Assembly (NCBI GenBank): GCA_965261725.1
Contig: CBDHDU010000023.1
Span: 1 to 64,000, forward strand
Reading direction: 5' to 3'
From: CANDOC01 sp965261725
Lineage (GTDB): Bacteria; Pseudomonadota; Gammaproteobacteria; Pseudomonadales; Endozoicomonadaceae
Length of the DNA stretch: 64,000 nt
How positions within the stretch are numbered: the first letter of the stretch is position 1; each line of letters begins with the position of its first letter. Positions 34,451 to 43,509 of the stretch are shown here, piece by piece. Under the pieces are notes generated by a model. The model did not search any database. It worked only from the letters and a program-made list of their open reading frames with translations, and was not told the origin of the DNA. The translations under genes were made by a program, and so were the position numbers.

Positions 34451-35685
34451 TGACAACGTTCTGGATGTTGGCTGCATTGATGATTATTGTTGCAGCCGCT
34501 TTTGTACTGGTTCCGGTGCTGGTTTACCGCCGTCGTAATATGGCTGATGGCAATCAGGACGGCATGCTGGATGCGGCTAATGCTGCCGTTTACAAAAGCA
34601 AGCTTCAGGAGCTGGAAGCCGAACTGGCGGAAGGTCGTCTGACGAAAGGAGCTTTTGAAGAACAGAAGCTGGAACTGATTAACCGTCTGGAAGAAGAGCT
34701 GGGTACTGAAGCTGATTCAGGTACAGCGACTGTTCGCCCCGGTGGTCTGGCGCTGCCTTTGGTGCTGGTTGCTATTTTGCCGGTGTTCGCTTTCGTGCTG
34801 TATCAGCAGTGGGGCGCTTATGACGCGATGGTTTTCCAGCAGAAAATGGAAGACCCGGAGTCCCGCCAGAATCTGCCGGAGCTGTTATCCGATCTGGAAA
34901 CTGTGCTGGAAACCCGTCCGGATAACGTGCAGGGCTGGTATATGCTGGCTCACGGTTATCTTTCCGAGCAGCGTTATGAAGATGCAGCGGCAGCTTTCAG
35001 TGAAGTGCTGAAGCGTAACAATGAAGACCCGGAAATCATGAGTCAGTATGCTCAGGCAAAACTGCTGGCCAATGATAACAAGATGACCCCGGAAGTGGCG
35101 GCAATGGTTGAACGCGCCCTGGCGCTGGACCCGGATAACCGTACGGCACTGGGCATGCATGGTATTGCAGTCTTTGAAAAAGGCGAATACCGGGAAGCCG
35201 TTCGCGTTTGGCAGGCACTGCTGAACGGTACGATATCCGAAAGTGGTCGTCAGGCACTGATTGCCGGTATCGAGCAGGCAAAACAGCGTCTGGCAGAGCA
35301 GGGTGAAAATGTTGATGACCTGCCGAGTATCAATAATGCAGGTCAGCAGATTACCGGTAAAGGTATTCAGATTCAGGTGACGCTGGGTCAGAATCTACAA
35401 AGCCTGCCGCCGGAAACCCGTATCTACCTGTTTGCCCGCGCAGCAGGTGGCAGCAAAATGCCGCTGGCGATTATACCGCTGACCGTTTCCCAGTTGCCAA
35501 CCAGTGTTGAGCTGAACGACAGCCATGCGATGATGGATGGTATGAAACTGTCCGACTTCGAGCAGTTTGATATTGTCGCTCGCGTGTCCCTTACCGGGGA
35601 TGTGATGAATGCTGATTATGAAACTGTTTTGAATGGTTACAGCAAAGGTTCTGATACACCGGCGCAGCTGGTGATTGAGGGCTGA
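34450..35685 (+). CDS. ccmI: apocytochrome chaperone CcmI (CycH)
   Basis: A 411-residue protein with two N-terminal membrane helices (2-25 and about 98-117) joined by a charged cytoplasmic loop with coiled-coil character (KSKLQELEAELAEGRL). A periplasmic TPR region follows (NVQGWYMLAHGYLSEQRYED, NRTALGMHGIAVFEKGEYRE) that holds the apocytochrome C terminus, and then a C-terminal beta-rich domain. It is the last gene of the operon; a strong terminator follows. Confidence 0.93.
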   Translation: MTTFWMLAALMIIVAAAFVLVPVLVYRRRNMADGNQDGMLDAANAAVYKSKLQELEAELAEGRLTKGAFEEQKLELINRLEEELGTEADSGTATVRPGGLALPLVLVAILPVFAFVLYQQWGAYDAMVFQQKMEDPESRQNLPELLSDLETVLETRPDNVQGWYMLAHGYLSEQRYEDAAAAFSEVLKRNNEDPEIMSQYAQAKLLANDNKMTPEVAAMVERALALDPDNRTALGMHGIAVFEKGEYREAVRVWQALLNGTISESGRQALIAGIEQAKQRLAEQGENVDDLPSINNAGQQITGKGIQIQVTLGQNLQSLPPETRIYLFARAAGGSKMPLAIIPLTVSQLPTSVELNDSHAMMDGMKLSDFEQFDIVARVSLTGDVMNADYETVLNGYSKGSDTPAQLVIEG

Positions 35686-35718
35686 TTCATTTTTTTGTGA
35701 GCTTGTAATTAAAGGTTT

Positions 35719-35756
35719 CGGTACCGTAATACGGATATTATGGTGCCGTGTCTTTT
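35719..35756. terminator. terminator after ccmI, shared with the convergent gene
   Basis: A 12-bp stem (CGGTACCGTAAT / ATTATGGTGCCG, two wobble pairs) with a 6-nt loop is followed by TGTCTTTT. The stop codon of the convergent gene at 35738 lies inside it. Confidence 0.8.
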
Positions 35757-36418
35757 AGAAAATCCATATAGCCATTACTGTAGTGTAATTCCCGGAAAAT
35801 TTGTAAAATTGTTTCAGAATAGTCTTTTAGTGCGTTCCTTATAGTGCTATCCATGTTTTGATCATTAAGAGGACGAGTCTTACTGAGGTTCGTTAATAGT
35901 ATGGCTGCATCACCAGTGGAGAGACTTGCTTTTGGATCATTTGGTGCACCTGAAGACGCTATTGCCTGGGTTAATATCAAAGAAGCAAAATTCTCATCAT
36001 CCTGCCCGTGCCGGTGCAGCGCAGCGTAAAGGAAGACCAGTGCTGTGCCATAATACGGATACTGCTCCGAATTAAGCGCGAAGAACTCATCAAAATAATC
36101 AATGGAGAACTCTCCATCCTGATCAGCAGCCCTGTTTGCAAAAAGATATGCTTCCCATTCATTTTGCTCAAGGTAAGACTCAGTGGTACTCTCATCACTA
36201 TTACTCTCTTCGCTGCTAACAGAATCGAATCGACCAGTTTTCCGCGGTGCAGGCATAAATGGCTGGTTTGAGAGAAGGGTCGGCTCACTGTCAATCCCCT
36301 TGGCATGTTTGCCCAGAAATTTTCCTGACTCTTGCTTGGACTGTTTTTCCTGATCGAACTTCGATGCTGTTTCAGGGGTTGTCACAGGAGGCATCGGTCC
36401 ATTAGGAGGGAGACACAT
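35738..36418 (-). CDS. hypothetical protein, Ser/Glu-rich N-terminal half
   Basis: 226 residues, not recognised. The N-terminal 100 residues are polar and disordered-looking (SKFDQEKQSKQESGKFLG; DSVSSEESNSDESTTES). The C-terminal half is helical (YYGTALVFLYAALHRHG; DAAILLTNLSKTR). There is no signal peptide and no membrane helix. The start has AAAGGAAGC upstream. It is an AT-rich orphan inserted between two cytochrome gene clusters, with no link to either. A cytoplasmic or injected protein is possible, but nothing in the sequence proves it. Confidence 0.65.
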   Translation of the reverse strand: MCLPPNGPMPPVTTPETASKFDQEKQSKQESGKFLGKHAKGIDSEPTLLSNQPFMPAPRKTGRFDSVSSEESNSDESTTESYLEQNEWEAYLFANRAADQDGEFSIDYFDEFFALNSEQYPYYGTALVFLYAALHRHGQDDENFASLILTQAIASSGAPNDPKASLSTGDAAILLTNLSKTRPLNDQNMDSTIRNALKDYSETILQIFRELHYSNGYMDFLKDTAP

Positions 36419-36581
36419 TAATAGCTTCCTTTTTAATATTAAATTGGTTCGAATGAAAAATTATGCAAGGGTATTTTCTGAATTTACTTGAATAATATAG
36501 AAGTTCAAGTATATATTTTAATGTAGAGGTTCTGAACCAACCTCCAGTGGAAGTGTGGTTCAGATTCAGGCAGGTATGACT

Positions 36582-36618
36582 TTTGGATGACCGTATCGAA
36601 ATTTTACGGCCATCCAAA
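36582..36618. terminator. terminator-like hairpin after nrfA
   Basis: TTTGGATG-A-CCGTA and TACGG-C-CATCCAAA form a 13-bp stem with one mismatch, starting 12 bp after the nrfA stop. T-runs follow on the plus strand rather than the minus, so its polarity is uncertain. Confidence 0.6.
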
Positions 36619-36629
36619 TTTTCAGGGCG

Positions 36630-38078
36630 TTACAGTAAGTCTTTCTCTTTAGCTTCAGCCTCCCACTTAGGCAACAGATCTTTCTTGAACTGTTCCTTTT
36701 CCTTGTTCAGCTTATCCATATCCAGACCGATAAATTCCTGAGCCTTGGCTTTGGTAGAAATATCCGGCATGGCAACAGCTTCAGTAACACCGTGCTTGGC
36801 CAGTACACGAGCCAGTTCAACACGGGCTTCACCGGCTTTCTCAACCGCAGTGCCAAGAATACGCAGAGTTTCTTCGGGCGCGTGGAATGCGGCACCGTGA
36901 GAAGCAATGGAGTAGTCCCAGCGCCACTGAGCATGACGGATGTGAGTCAGAGCAGGCTTCATTTCTTCTTCAGTCGCACCGGCATCCCAGGCAGCACGGG
37001 CTTCGACATGCGCTTTAACAAGCAGGTCTTCAGCTTTCAGCTTGATTTCTTCAACCTGTTCCTGACGGGAATAGGTGACTTCAAGCAGATACTCTTTGTC
37101 CTGACTGTGACAAGTCTTGCAGGTTGCTTCAACGTTACGCAGCGGGCTGACAATACGGTGATCAGTAAAGGTTACACCTTTGTCGTTTTGTTTAACCATA
37201 TGACAGTCGACGCAGGATACATTGTTCTTGCCGTGAACGCCCAGTTGCCACATTTCCCAGCCCGGATGCTGTGCTTTCAGCATCGGTGTTTTTGAAATGC
37301 TGTGGGTCCAGTCCTTGAACTCAAAGTCATCGTAGTATTTTTCAACATCTTCAACTTTGATGCCGTTTTTCCACGGGAAGGTCACTTCCTTGGTCTTACC
37401 GGCAAAGTAGTATTCGCTGTGGCACTGGGCGCAGGTCAGGGACTTCATATCCTGGTGAGAGGCTTTGGAAATATCCTGTCCCATACTTGCCAGTCCGTCA
37501 GTCAGCCAGGGGCGAGCGGGCTTCAGGGTCATGTTTTTACCATCGCCAGCATCATGGCAATCAACACAACCAATCGGGTTTACGATATCGGAACCACGGG
37601 AAGCCCACTTGCCGGTGAAGTAGTCGTCTTTGCCAACTTCGTTGATGACACGGGGAACGTCCGGGCTTTTACAGCTCCAGCAGGCATTAGGCATCGGACC
37701 ATTGTCAGGGCCGGTTGGGCCGCCGGTACGCAGGGTGTTATGGATGTCGGTAACCGCATACATATGGCCACGAGGTGCGTTATAGTCTTTGGCAAAACCA
37801 TAACCTGCCCAGAGCACGACCAGGCGCGGATCCTTTTCCAGCATATCGACCATCTGATTGCCGTTGTGTTTGCTGGCAAAGTCCATATCGCTGGTGGTTT
37901 TCCAGCTGTTGTACTGTCTTGGGAATCCTTCGCTGAACATTTCATTGCGGGATTCGAAAGTTTTATCTTTCGGCTGATCTTCAGCTGCCTGTGCAGAAGT
38001 CACTGTCAATGTGCTGATCAGCATCCCGGCAATCCAGGGAGCCCCCTGTTTCATCAATGTGTGTAGATGTTGTTTCAT
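36630..38078 (-). CDS. nrfA: ammonia-forming pentaheme cytochrome c nitrite reductase NrfA
   Basis: A 482-residue periplasmic enzyme that reduces nitrite to ammonium with six electrons. A signal peptide ends at SAQA before AEDQPK. The catalytic heme site is the special CXXCK (CWSCK, C133-K137). Four bis-His hemes sit at CVDCH, CAQCH, CVDCH and CKTCH. It is the last gene of the minus-strand operon NapC/NrfH-type protein, nrfE, nrfA. Its Lys-ligated heme needs the dedicated lyase NrfE, encoded 30 bp upstream. Confidence 0.97.
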   Translation of the reverse strand: MKQHLHTLMKQGAPWIAGMLISTLTVTSAQAAEDQPKDKTFESRNEMFSEGFPRQYNSWKTTSDMDFASKHNGNQMVDMLEKDPRLVVLWAGYGFAKDYNAPRGHMYAVTDIHNTLRTGGPTGPDNGPMPNACWSCKSPDVPRVINEVGKDDYFTGKWASRGSDIVNPIGCVDCHDAGDGKNMTLKPARPWLTDGLASMGQDISKASHQDMKSLTCAQCHSEYYFAGKTKEVTFPWKNGIKVEDVEKYYDDFEFKDWTHSISKTPMLKAQHPGWEMWQLGVHGKNNVSCVDCHMVKQNDKGVTFTDHRIVSPLRNVEATCKTCHSQDKEYLLEVTYSRQEQVEEIKLKAEDLLVKAHVEARAAWDAGATEEEMKPALTHIRHAQWRWDYSIASHGAAFHAPEETLRILGTAVEKAGEARVELARVLAKHGVTEAVAMPDISTKAKAQEFIGLDMDKLNKEKEQFKKDLLPKWEAEAKEKDLL

Positions 38079-38108
38079 AATTACTCCTTTATGAATTTTG
38101 TGTAATTT

Positions 38109-39995
38109 TTAACCGCTGGCGATTGTTGTTAGAGATGCAGCTTGAGTGCTGCTTTTTTTAAATAAACGGCCTGCGAGCAGATGTTGCAGTGGTAACAACG
38201 TGACGATGCCGCCAAGTATTACCAGCAGAGCACCACCCCATAGCAGGCTGATAAAAGGAATGGCTTTGATGCGTACCGACCATGACCCATCGCCAAAAGA
38301 CTCACCCATGGCGATGTAGATATCCTGTGAAGGACTTGAAAGCAGACCGACCTCAGTCATCAAAACATCGAAGTAAGGGTAAAAACGTTTCTCGGCGTTT
38401 ACTGTGCTGGATGAGTCACTATCACTGATTTCGAAATAGGCGAAGTCAGTCAGATAGTTCTCCATAATGCGTGGCGTTGTACCTTCAAAGCGGATGCTTT
38501 GCTCACCCAGCATGACAGACTGCCATGGCATCATGCGCTGTTCGGTCTGCAGTGTGCCGGATGCCGATATGGCAGCTCCGGCAATAGCCAGCCCGAGTCC
38601 GATATGTGCCAGTGTTGATCCGGCAGGATATCCCCGGTGTAGTCGGGTGATACCGCTGACGATAATCAGCAGTGCCAGTGTGACTGCAATCCAGCCGAGC
38701 CAGTCGAATGGCAGCATGAAATGGAACAGTGTCAATGACAGTGTAGCGCCGCTAACCAGTTCGAAAACTGCGCGCTTTCTGAAACCGTTGTAGGTTGATA
38801 TCCAGAAAACCAGACCAGCCAGTAAGGTCAGCGGTACAAAGAAAGCATTGAAATAGGTAGGGCCAACAGAGATTGAGCCGAGCCCAAACGCCATAACTAC
38901 GATCGGGTAAAGGGTTCCCAGCAATACAGTTGCACAGGTAACGAGTAGGCATGTAATCGTTATAACGATGGCAATGTCAGTGCTTTTCAGTACAGCATGC
39001 AGTCGTTCAATGACAGGTGGTCTGAAAGCGTACAGAATAAATCCGCATCCAGCTGTTGTCATAATCAACAGCAGAATTGAAACGCCTAATGCCGGGTTCA
39101 GCACAAAAGCATGCACTGAAGACAGAACGCCTGAACGCACCAGAAACATGCCGCCGAGTACCAGTGCCAGACTGGTGATAACCAGCAGTGCTGCTCCGCG
39201 AATAGCGCTGTCCCATCTTTTGCAAAGCAATAGCTGGTGCAGTAACGCTGTCAGGGTAAGCCAGGGCATGAGGGAAGCATTCTCAACCGGATCCCAGAAC
39301 CACCATCCTCCCCAGCCAAGCTCGATATAAGCCCATTGACTGCCAAGCACGATGCCGGCTGTCAGGAATATCCAGCTGGCAAGTACCTGTTTGCGTAGCT
39401 GAGGAACCCATTGGCTGACAGGAAGCCTGAGCCACAGCGCCGCCATCGTGATACCAAAGATAACCGCAATACCTGCATATCCCAGATACAACGCCGGTGG
39501 ATGCATAGCCAGTGCCGTGTCCTGCAGCATTGGGTTTAACCCACGGCCATCTGTTGGAATTTCACCTGTTACCCGTTTGAAGGGTGGTGAAAATAACAGC
39601 AGCAACTGCATACCAAAGCTGACCAGCGTCATAAACTGCAGGCTGTAATGCTTAAGCGATGCAGGTTTTATTGGCTGCAGGCTGAAAAGAGCAATCCATC
39701 CTGCCTGAAGGCTAATCCAGAACAACAGTGATCCTTCATGCCCACCCCATGCCGCAGTTATTCGATACAGCAATGGCACCCTGATACTGCTGTGACTGAC
39801 GACATAATCAAGCGAAAAGTCATGCTGTACCAACGCCATTATCAGCAGCGCCATAGCCCCGGCCAGACAGCAGAAAATGGCGACTGGCAGATAAGTTGTC
39901 AGTCGCTCCCGCTTATCTGAAAACTGTGATAGCAGCTGTAAAAAGGTCAGCCCTATAGCCAGCCAAAGCAGTGTACTTCCCTGAGTCCCGGTCAT
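38109..39995 (-). CDS. nrfE: CcmF-type heme lyase NrfE
   Basis: A 628-residue multi-pass membrane heme lyase related to CcmF, with the same WWD motif (GWGGWWFWDPVENASLMPW), YRITAAWGGHEGSLLFW and MHPPALYLGY. Its place between a NapC/NrfH-type gene and nrfA identifies it as NrfE, which in E. coli attaches heme to the CXXCK site together with NrfF and NrfG. No nrfF or nrfG is present here, so CcmH and CcmI from the ccm operon may replace them (inference). Confidence 0.93.
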   Translation of the reverse strand: MTGTQGSTLLWLAIGLTFLQLLSQFSDKRERLTTYLPVAIFCCLAGAMALLIMALVQHDFSLDYVVSHSSIRVPLLYRITAAWGGHEGSLLFWISLQAGWIALFSLQPIKPASLKHYSLQFMTLVSFGMQLLLLFSPPFKRVTGEIPTDGRGLNPMLQDTALAMHPPALYLGYAGIAVIFGITMAALWLRLPVSQWVPQLRKQVLASWIFLTAGIVLGSQWAYIELGWGGWWFWDPVENASLMPWLTLTALLHQLLLCKRWDSAIRGAALLVITSLALVLGGMFLVRSGVLSSVHAFVLNPALGVSILLLIMTTAGCGFILYAFRPPVIERLHAVLKSTDIAIVITITCLLVTCATVLLGTLYPIVVMAFGLGSISVGPTYFNAFFVPLTLLAGLVFWISTYNGFRKRAVFELVSGATLSLTLFHFMLPFDWLGWIAVTLALLIIVSGITRLHRGYPAGSTLAHIGLGLAIAGAAISASGTLQTEQRMMPWQSVMLGEQSIRFEGTTPRIMENYLTDFAYFEISDSDSSSTVNAEKRFYPYFDVLMTEVGLLSSPSQDIYIAMGESFGDGSWSVRIKAIPFISLLWGGALLVILGGIVTLLPLQHLLAGRLFKKSSTQAASLTTIASG

Positions 39996-40000
39996 GCTGG

Positions 40001-40600
40001 TTACTCAGCTCCGGGAACCGGTTTGTGCATCAGTTTGGTATTAGGCAGTTTGTGAGCAATACCCTGATGGCAGTCGATGCAGGTGAGGCTGTCATCTTCA
40101 ATCAGTTTCTGGTGATTCATGCGAGCCCACTCATACTGGCTGTCCAGAGACTGTTCCAGGTTGATATGACAGGCGCGGCAGTTGGCGGAATCATCTTCAC
40201 GCATATCTTCCCAAACGCGTTCAGCCATGGCCAAGCGGTGGGCTTCGTATTTTTCCGGAGTATCAATAATACCGGTGATGCTGCCATATACTTCGCGGGC
40301 GGCTTCAATTTTACGAAATATCTTGCCAATAAAATTGTGTGGAACGTGGCAGTCTGAGCAGGTAGCACGGGTGCCGGTGCTATTATTGTAGTGAATGGTT
40401 TGTTTGAGCTCTGCGTAGGCGTTGTCTTCCATTTCATGACAGCTGACGCAGAATTCTTCGGTGCTGGTTGCGCTCATACTCCATGAAGTGCCGCCGAATA
40501 TGATAACTCCGGCAATGATGCCTGATAACAGAAGCCCTCCGGCGGTATATCGGGCTGAAGGTTTCGAGGCAAAAGCAAAAAGCTTTTTAATTGCTCGCAT
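40001..40600 (-). CDS. nrfH: NapC/NirT/NrfH-family tetraheme quinol dehydrogenase
   Basis: 199 residues. One N-terminal membrane helix (YTAGGLLLSGIIAGVIIFGG) is followed by four heme sites CVSCH, CSDCH, CRACH and CIDCH. It takes electrons from the quinol pool and passes them to periplasmic NrfA. At 199 residues it is nearer NapC/CymA than the short NrfH proteins (about 150-160), so the symbol rests on its operon. Its stop overlaps nothing, but nrfE starts 6 bp on. AGGGATTAATT precedes the ATG. Confidence 0.9.
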   Translation of the reverse strand: MRAIKKLFAFASKPSARYTAGGLLLSGIIAGVIIFGGTSWSMSATSTEEFCVSCHEMEDNAYAELKQTIHYNNSTGTRATCSDCHVPHNFIGKIFRKIEAAREVYGSITGIIDTPEKYEAHRLAMAERVWEDMREDDSANCRACHINLEQSLDSQYEWARMNHQKLIEDDSLTCIDCHQGIAHKLPNTKLMHKPVPGAE

Positions 40601-40658
40601 AATTAATCCCTGATGTGTTTTTTATATGTGCTGACAGAAAAATATTGATTGTGTTTTG

Positions 40659-40706
40659 TGAAGGAATTATCAGGATTCCAATTGTGTAGACCTTGATAGG
40701 TATCAC
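40659..40706 (-). promoter_or_regulatory. FNR/ANR-type promoter of the nrf operon
   Basis: TTGATAGGTATCAC (40693-40706) matches the FNR box TTGAT-N4-ATCAA at 9 of 10 positions. On the minus strand a -10-like GATAAT lies at 40666-40671, so the box is centred about 40 bp from the predicted start, the class II activator position. This fits oxygen-controlled nitrite ammonification. Confidence 0.7.
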
Positions 40707-40784
40707 ATCTAGGCAGGGATTTATTTAATTGTGGAGAGTTGTTGCCTTGTTGCCCCTCAGTATTGCATGACCAGTCGCGGTTTC

Positions 40785-41387
40785 TTATAAACCACGACAG
40801 GTTCTTAGTTGTTGGCCATACTCCTTGGCACGCCAGTGAACTTTATTCGCGACATTCAGCAGCCACTTTTTCTTTTTGTGAGAGCCTCGACGGTAACCAC
40901 CCATCCCTTCGTGATAGTTCAGATATAAATGGTCTGCCCGCCACAGTGAAACACCATTTACATTACGAGCCTTTCTTGTATACCAGCCAATAAAATCAAT
41001 AGCATCAGCAAAGTCATCACGTTTCGCAAACCAGCCCCCGGCTTCCCTGAGGTATTCCTGCCAGACCGCATCCAGTGCCTGGGCATAGCCGTATGCTGTT
41101 GTCGGGCGTGGGCCTGGTATAAAACCAAGGTAGCGTTTTCTGGGCGGGCGGGCATTATGTCTGAAGGTTGATTCCTGATGCATAATCGCCATCATCACAT
41201 GCACCGGTGTGCCCCAGCGCTTACTGCTTTTCTTTGCCGCTTTGTGCCAGCCCGACTGATTCTTGAACATATGACACAGGTTATGGGGTTTGGCCGGTGG
41301 CTTTTTGGTCGTACCGGCACATCCTGCCAGTAACAGGCAAACCAGTACGATGCCGAAGCCTTTGAACTGGCTGACCTGTTGTATCAT
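40785..41387 (-). CDS. lipoprotein lytic transglycosylase (SLT domain)
   Basis: A 200-residue murein-cleaving lipoprotein. The lipobox LLLAGC places the acylated Cys at residue 23. The SLT fold is shown by HVMMAIMHQESTFRHNARP, with the catalytic Glu in HQES, followed by TTAYGYAQAL and LYLNYHEGMGGY. Its start overlaps the ligA stop (ATGA), so it is translated from the smc-zipA-ligA transcript, the gene order seen in pseudomonads. Confidence 0.88.
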   Translation of the reverse strand: MIQQVSQFKGFGIVLVCLLLAGCAGTTKKPPAKPHNLCHMFKNQSGWHKAAKKSSKRWGTPVHVMMAIMHQESTFRHNARPPRKRYLGFIPGPRPTTAYGYAQALDAVWQEYLREAGGWFAKRDDFADAIDFIGWYTRKARNVNGVSLWRADHLYLNYHEGMGGYRRGSHKKKKWLLNVANKVHWRAKEYGQQLRTCRGL

Positions 41388-43420
41388 GGCTGTATCCCGT
41401 GTTGTTGCAGCAGTTCCAGAAAAGCGGCTTCATCAAGAACCCTGATGCCCAGATCATTGGCTTTCTTTAGTTTGGAACCGGCTTTTTCTCCGGCAACGAG
41501 AGCGCTGGTTTTGGCTGATACACTGCCTGCAACTTTGGCACCCAATTGTTGCAGCAGCTTTTTACCGTCGTCTCGTCCCATGCTTTGCAGGGTGCCGGTT
41601 AATACCCAGGTTTCACCGGTAAGTGGTTGGGCTGATGTATCCTGTTTGACGGGGGCATCCCAGTGAATGCCGGCGGCGAGTAAGCCATCAATCACTTCGA
41701 GGTTATGTGGCTGCTTGAAGAAACGGGCAATATGTGCGGCAACAATCGGACCGACGTCGTCAATTTCAACTAATGCTTCTTCCGTTGCCTGTTTGAGTGC
41801 ATCCAGCGAGCCGTAGTGATTTGCCAGATTCAGGGCAGTGACTTCCCCCACTTCCCGAATGCCCAGTGCAAAGATAAACCGGTTTAAGGTTGTCTTTTTG
41901 CTGACTTCGAGTGCTTTCAGCAGGTTTTGCGCTGATTTTGGCCCCATCCGTTCCATGCGAACAATTTGGGCTTCAGTCAGACTGAATAAATCAGCGGCAG
42001 TTTTTATCTGTTCACTGTCGACCAGCTGTTCAACCAGCTTGTCACCCAGTCCTTCAATATCCATTGCCTTGCGGGAAGCAAAGTGTTTAATCGCTTCTTT
42101 GCGCTGAGCCTGACAATACAAGCCGCCACTGCAGCGGGCGGCAGCTTCGCCTTCTTCCTGCTCGATTTCCGATTCACATTCCGGGCAGTGGATTGGCATA
42201 ATAATCGGACGGGTATTATCCGGGCGTTTTTCAATCAGAGCACGGGCAACTTTGGGAATTACATCACCGGCACGATGAACAACAACCTGATCGCCAATCT
42301 GCAGATCAAGCCGTTGGATTTCATCCATGTTATGCAATGTGGTATTACTGACCGTAACGCCGCCAACAAATACCGGCTTCAGACGCGCAACAGGCGTCAG
42401 TACACCGGTACGACCTACCTGAAATTCTACATCCAGCAGCTCTGTTACTGCTTCCTGTGCAGGGAACTTGCGGGCAATGGCCCAGCGGGGCGCGCGGGCA
42501 ACAAAGCCCAGTTGTTGCTGTTGGGGAAGACTGTTGATCTTGTAAACGATACCGTCAATTTCGTACGGTAGCTGTTCACGTTTTTCCTGAAGCTGGTTGT
42601 AGTAGGCAATGCACCCGTCAATATCCTTAACAACCTGCATTTCTGGGTTAATTCGAAAGCCCCATTCATGCAGTTGATAAAGAATATCACTGTGGACTTC
42701 CGGCATTGAGCCGCCTTCAGCGATGCCAATACTGTAAGCACACATCTCCAGTGAGCGTTCAGCGGTAATACGTGAATCCAGTTGACGCAGGCTACCAGCA
42801 GCGGCATTACGCGGATTAGCAAACAGTTTGGCATTCTGTTTTTGCTGGCGCTGGTTCAGTGCTTCAAACCCGGCTTTTGGCATATAAATTTCACCCCGCA
42901 CCTCCAGCCGCTCAGGCCATCCGGCACCACGCAGCCGTAAAGGAATAGACGGAATGGTACGAATATTCTGGGTAATATCTTCGCCAGTATAGCCATCTCC
43001 CCGGGTGGCGCCACGTATCAGACGACCTTGCTCATACAACAGACTGACGGCAATACCATCGAGTTTTGGTTCGCAGGCGTATTCGACTACAGCAGTGCTG
43101 GTCAGGCCGTCGTTTACACGGCGGTTAAAATCCGTAAGTTCGTCATCGCTGAAGGCGTTGTCCAGTGACAGCATTGCCAGTTCATGCTCTACGCTATCGA
43201 AACCATCAAGGGGTTTGGAGCCTACACGTTGAGTCGGGGAGTCTGGGGTTAGCAGTTCCGGATGTTCTTTTTCCAGTGCCTGCAGTTCGCGGAACAAGCC
43301 GTCAAATTCCGAATCAGAGATTTCTGGCTGATCCAGCACATGATAAAGATGGTTATGGTATTCAAGTTGCTCGCGCAGCGCTTCGATGCGCTGAAACGGG
43401 GAGGTAAGAGTGGCAGTCAT
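41384..43420 (-). CDS. ligA: NAD-dependent DNA ligase LigA
   Basis: A 678-residue replicative DNA ligase. The adenylation Lys is K119 in CEPKLDGIAVS. Domain order is Ia, adenylation, OB-fold, a zinc finger with CPEC and a second Cys pair (CSGGLYC), helix-hairpin-helix repeats (GIREVGEVTALNLANHYG), and a C-terminal BRCT domain (LTGETWVLTGTLQSMGRDDG). Full length, third gene of the smc operon. Confidence 0.97.
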   Translation of the reverse strand: MTATLTSPFQRIEALREQLEYHNHLYHVLDQPEISDSEFDGLFRELQALEKEHPELLTPDSPTQRVGSKPLDGFDSVEHELAMLSLDNAFSDDELTDFNRRVNDGLTSTAVVEYACEPKLDGIAVSLLYEQGRLIRGATRGDGYTGEDITQNIRTIPSIPLRLRGAGWPERLEVRGEIYMPKAGFEALNQRQQKQNAKLFANPRNAAAGSLRQLDSRITAERSLEMCAYSIGIAEGGSMPEVHSDILYQLHEWGFRINPEMQVVKDIDGCIAYYNQLQEKREQLPYEIDGIVYKINSLPQQQQLGFVARAPRWAIARKFPAQEAVTELLDVEFQVGRTGVLTPVARLKPVFVGGVTVSNTTLHNMDEIQRLDLQIGDQVVVHRAGDVIPKVARALIEKRPDNTRPIIMPIHCPECESEIEQEEGEAAARCSGGLYCQAQRKEAIKHFASRKAMDIEGLGDKLVEQLVDSEQIKTAADLFSLTEAQIVRMERMGPKSAQNLLKALEVSKKTTLNRFIFALGIREVGEVTALNLANHYGSLDALKQATEEALVEIDDVGPIVAAHIARFFKQPHNLEVIDGLLAAGIHWDAPVKQDTSAQPLTGETWVLTGTLQSMGRDDGKKLLQQLGAKVAGSVSAKTSALVAGEKAGSKLKKANDLGIRVLDEAAFLELLQQHGIQP

Positions 43421-43509
43421 GGCGTGGGATCTTTGAATACGCTTCTACAAATGAAATGGGGGCGTAAACGCCCCCCGTAATTCAAACCGGAGATTTTATA
43501 CTGTTGTTA

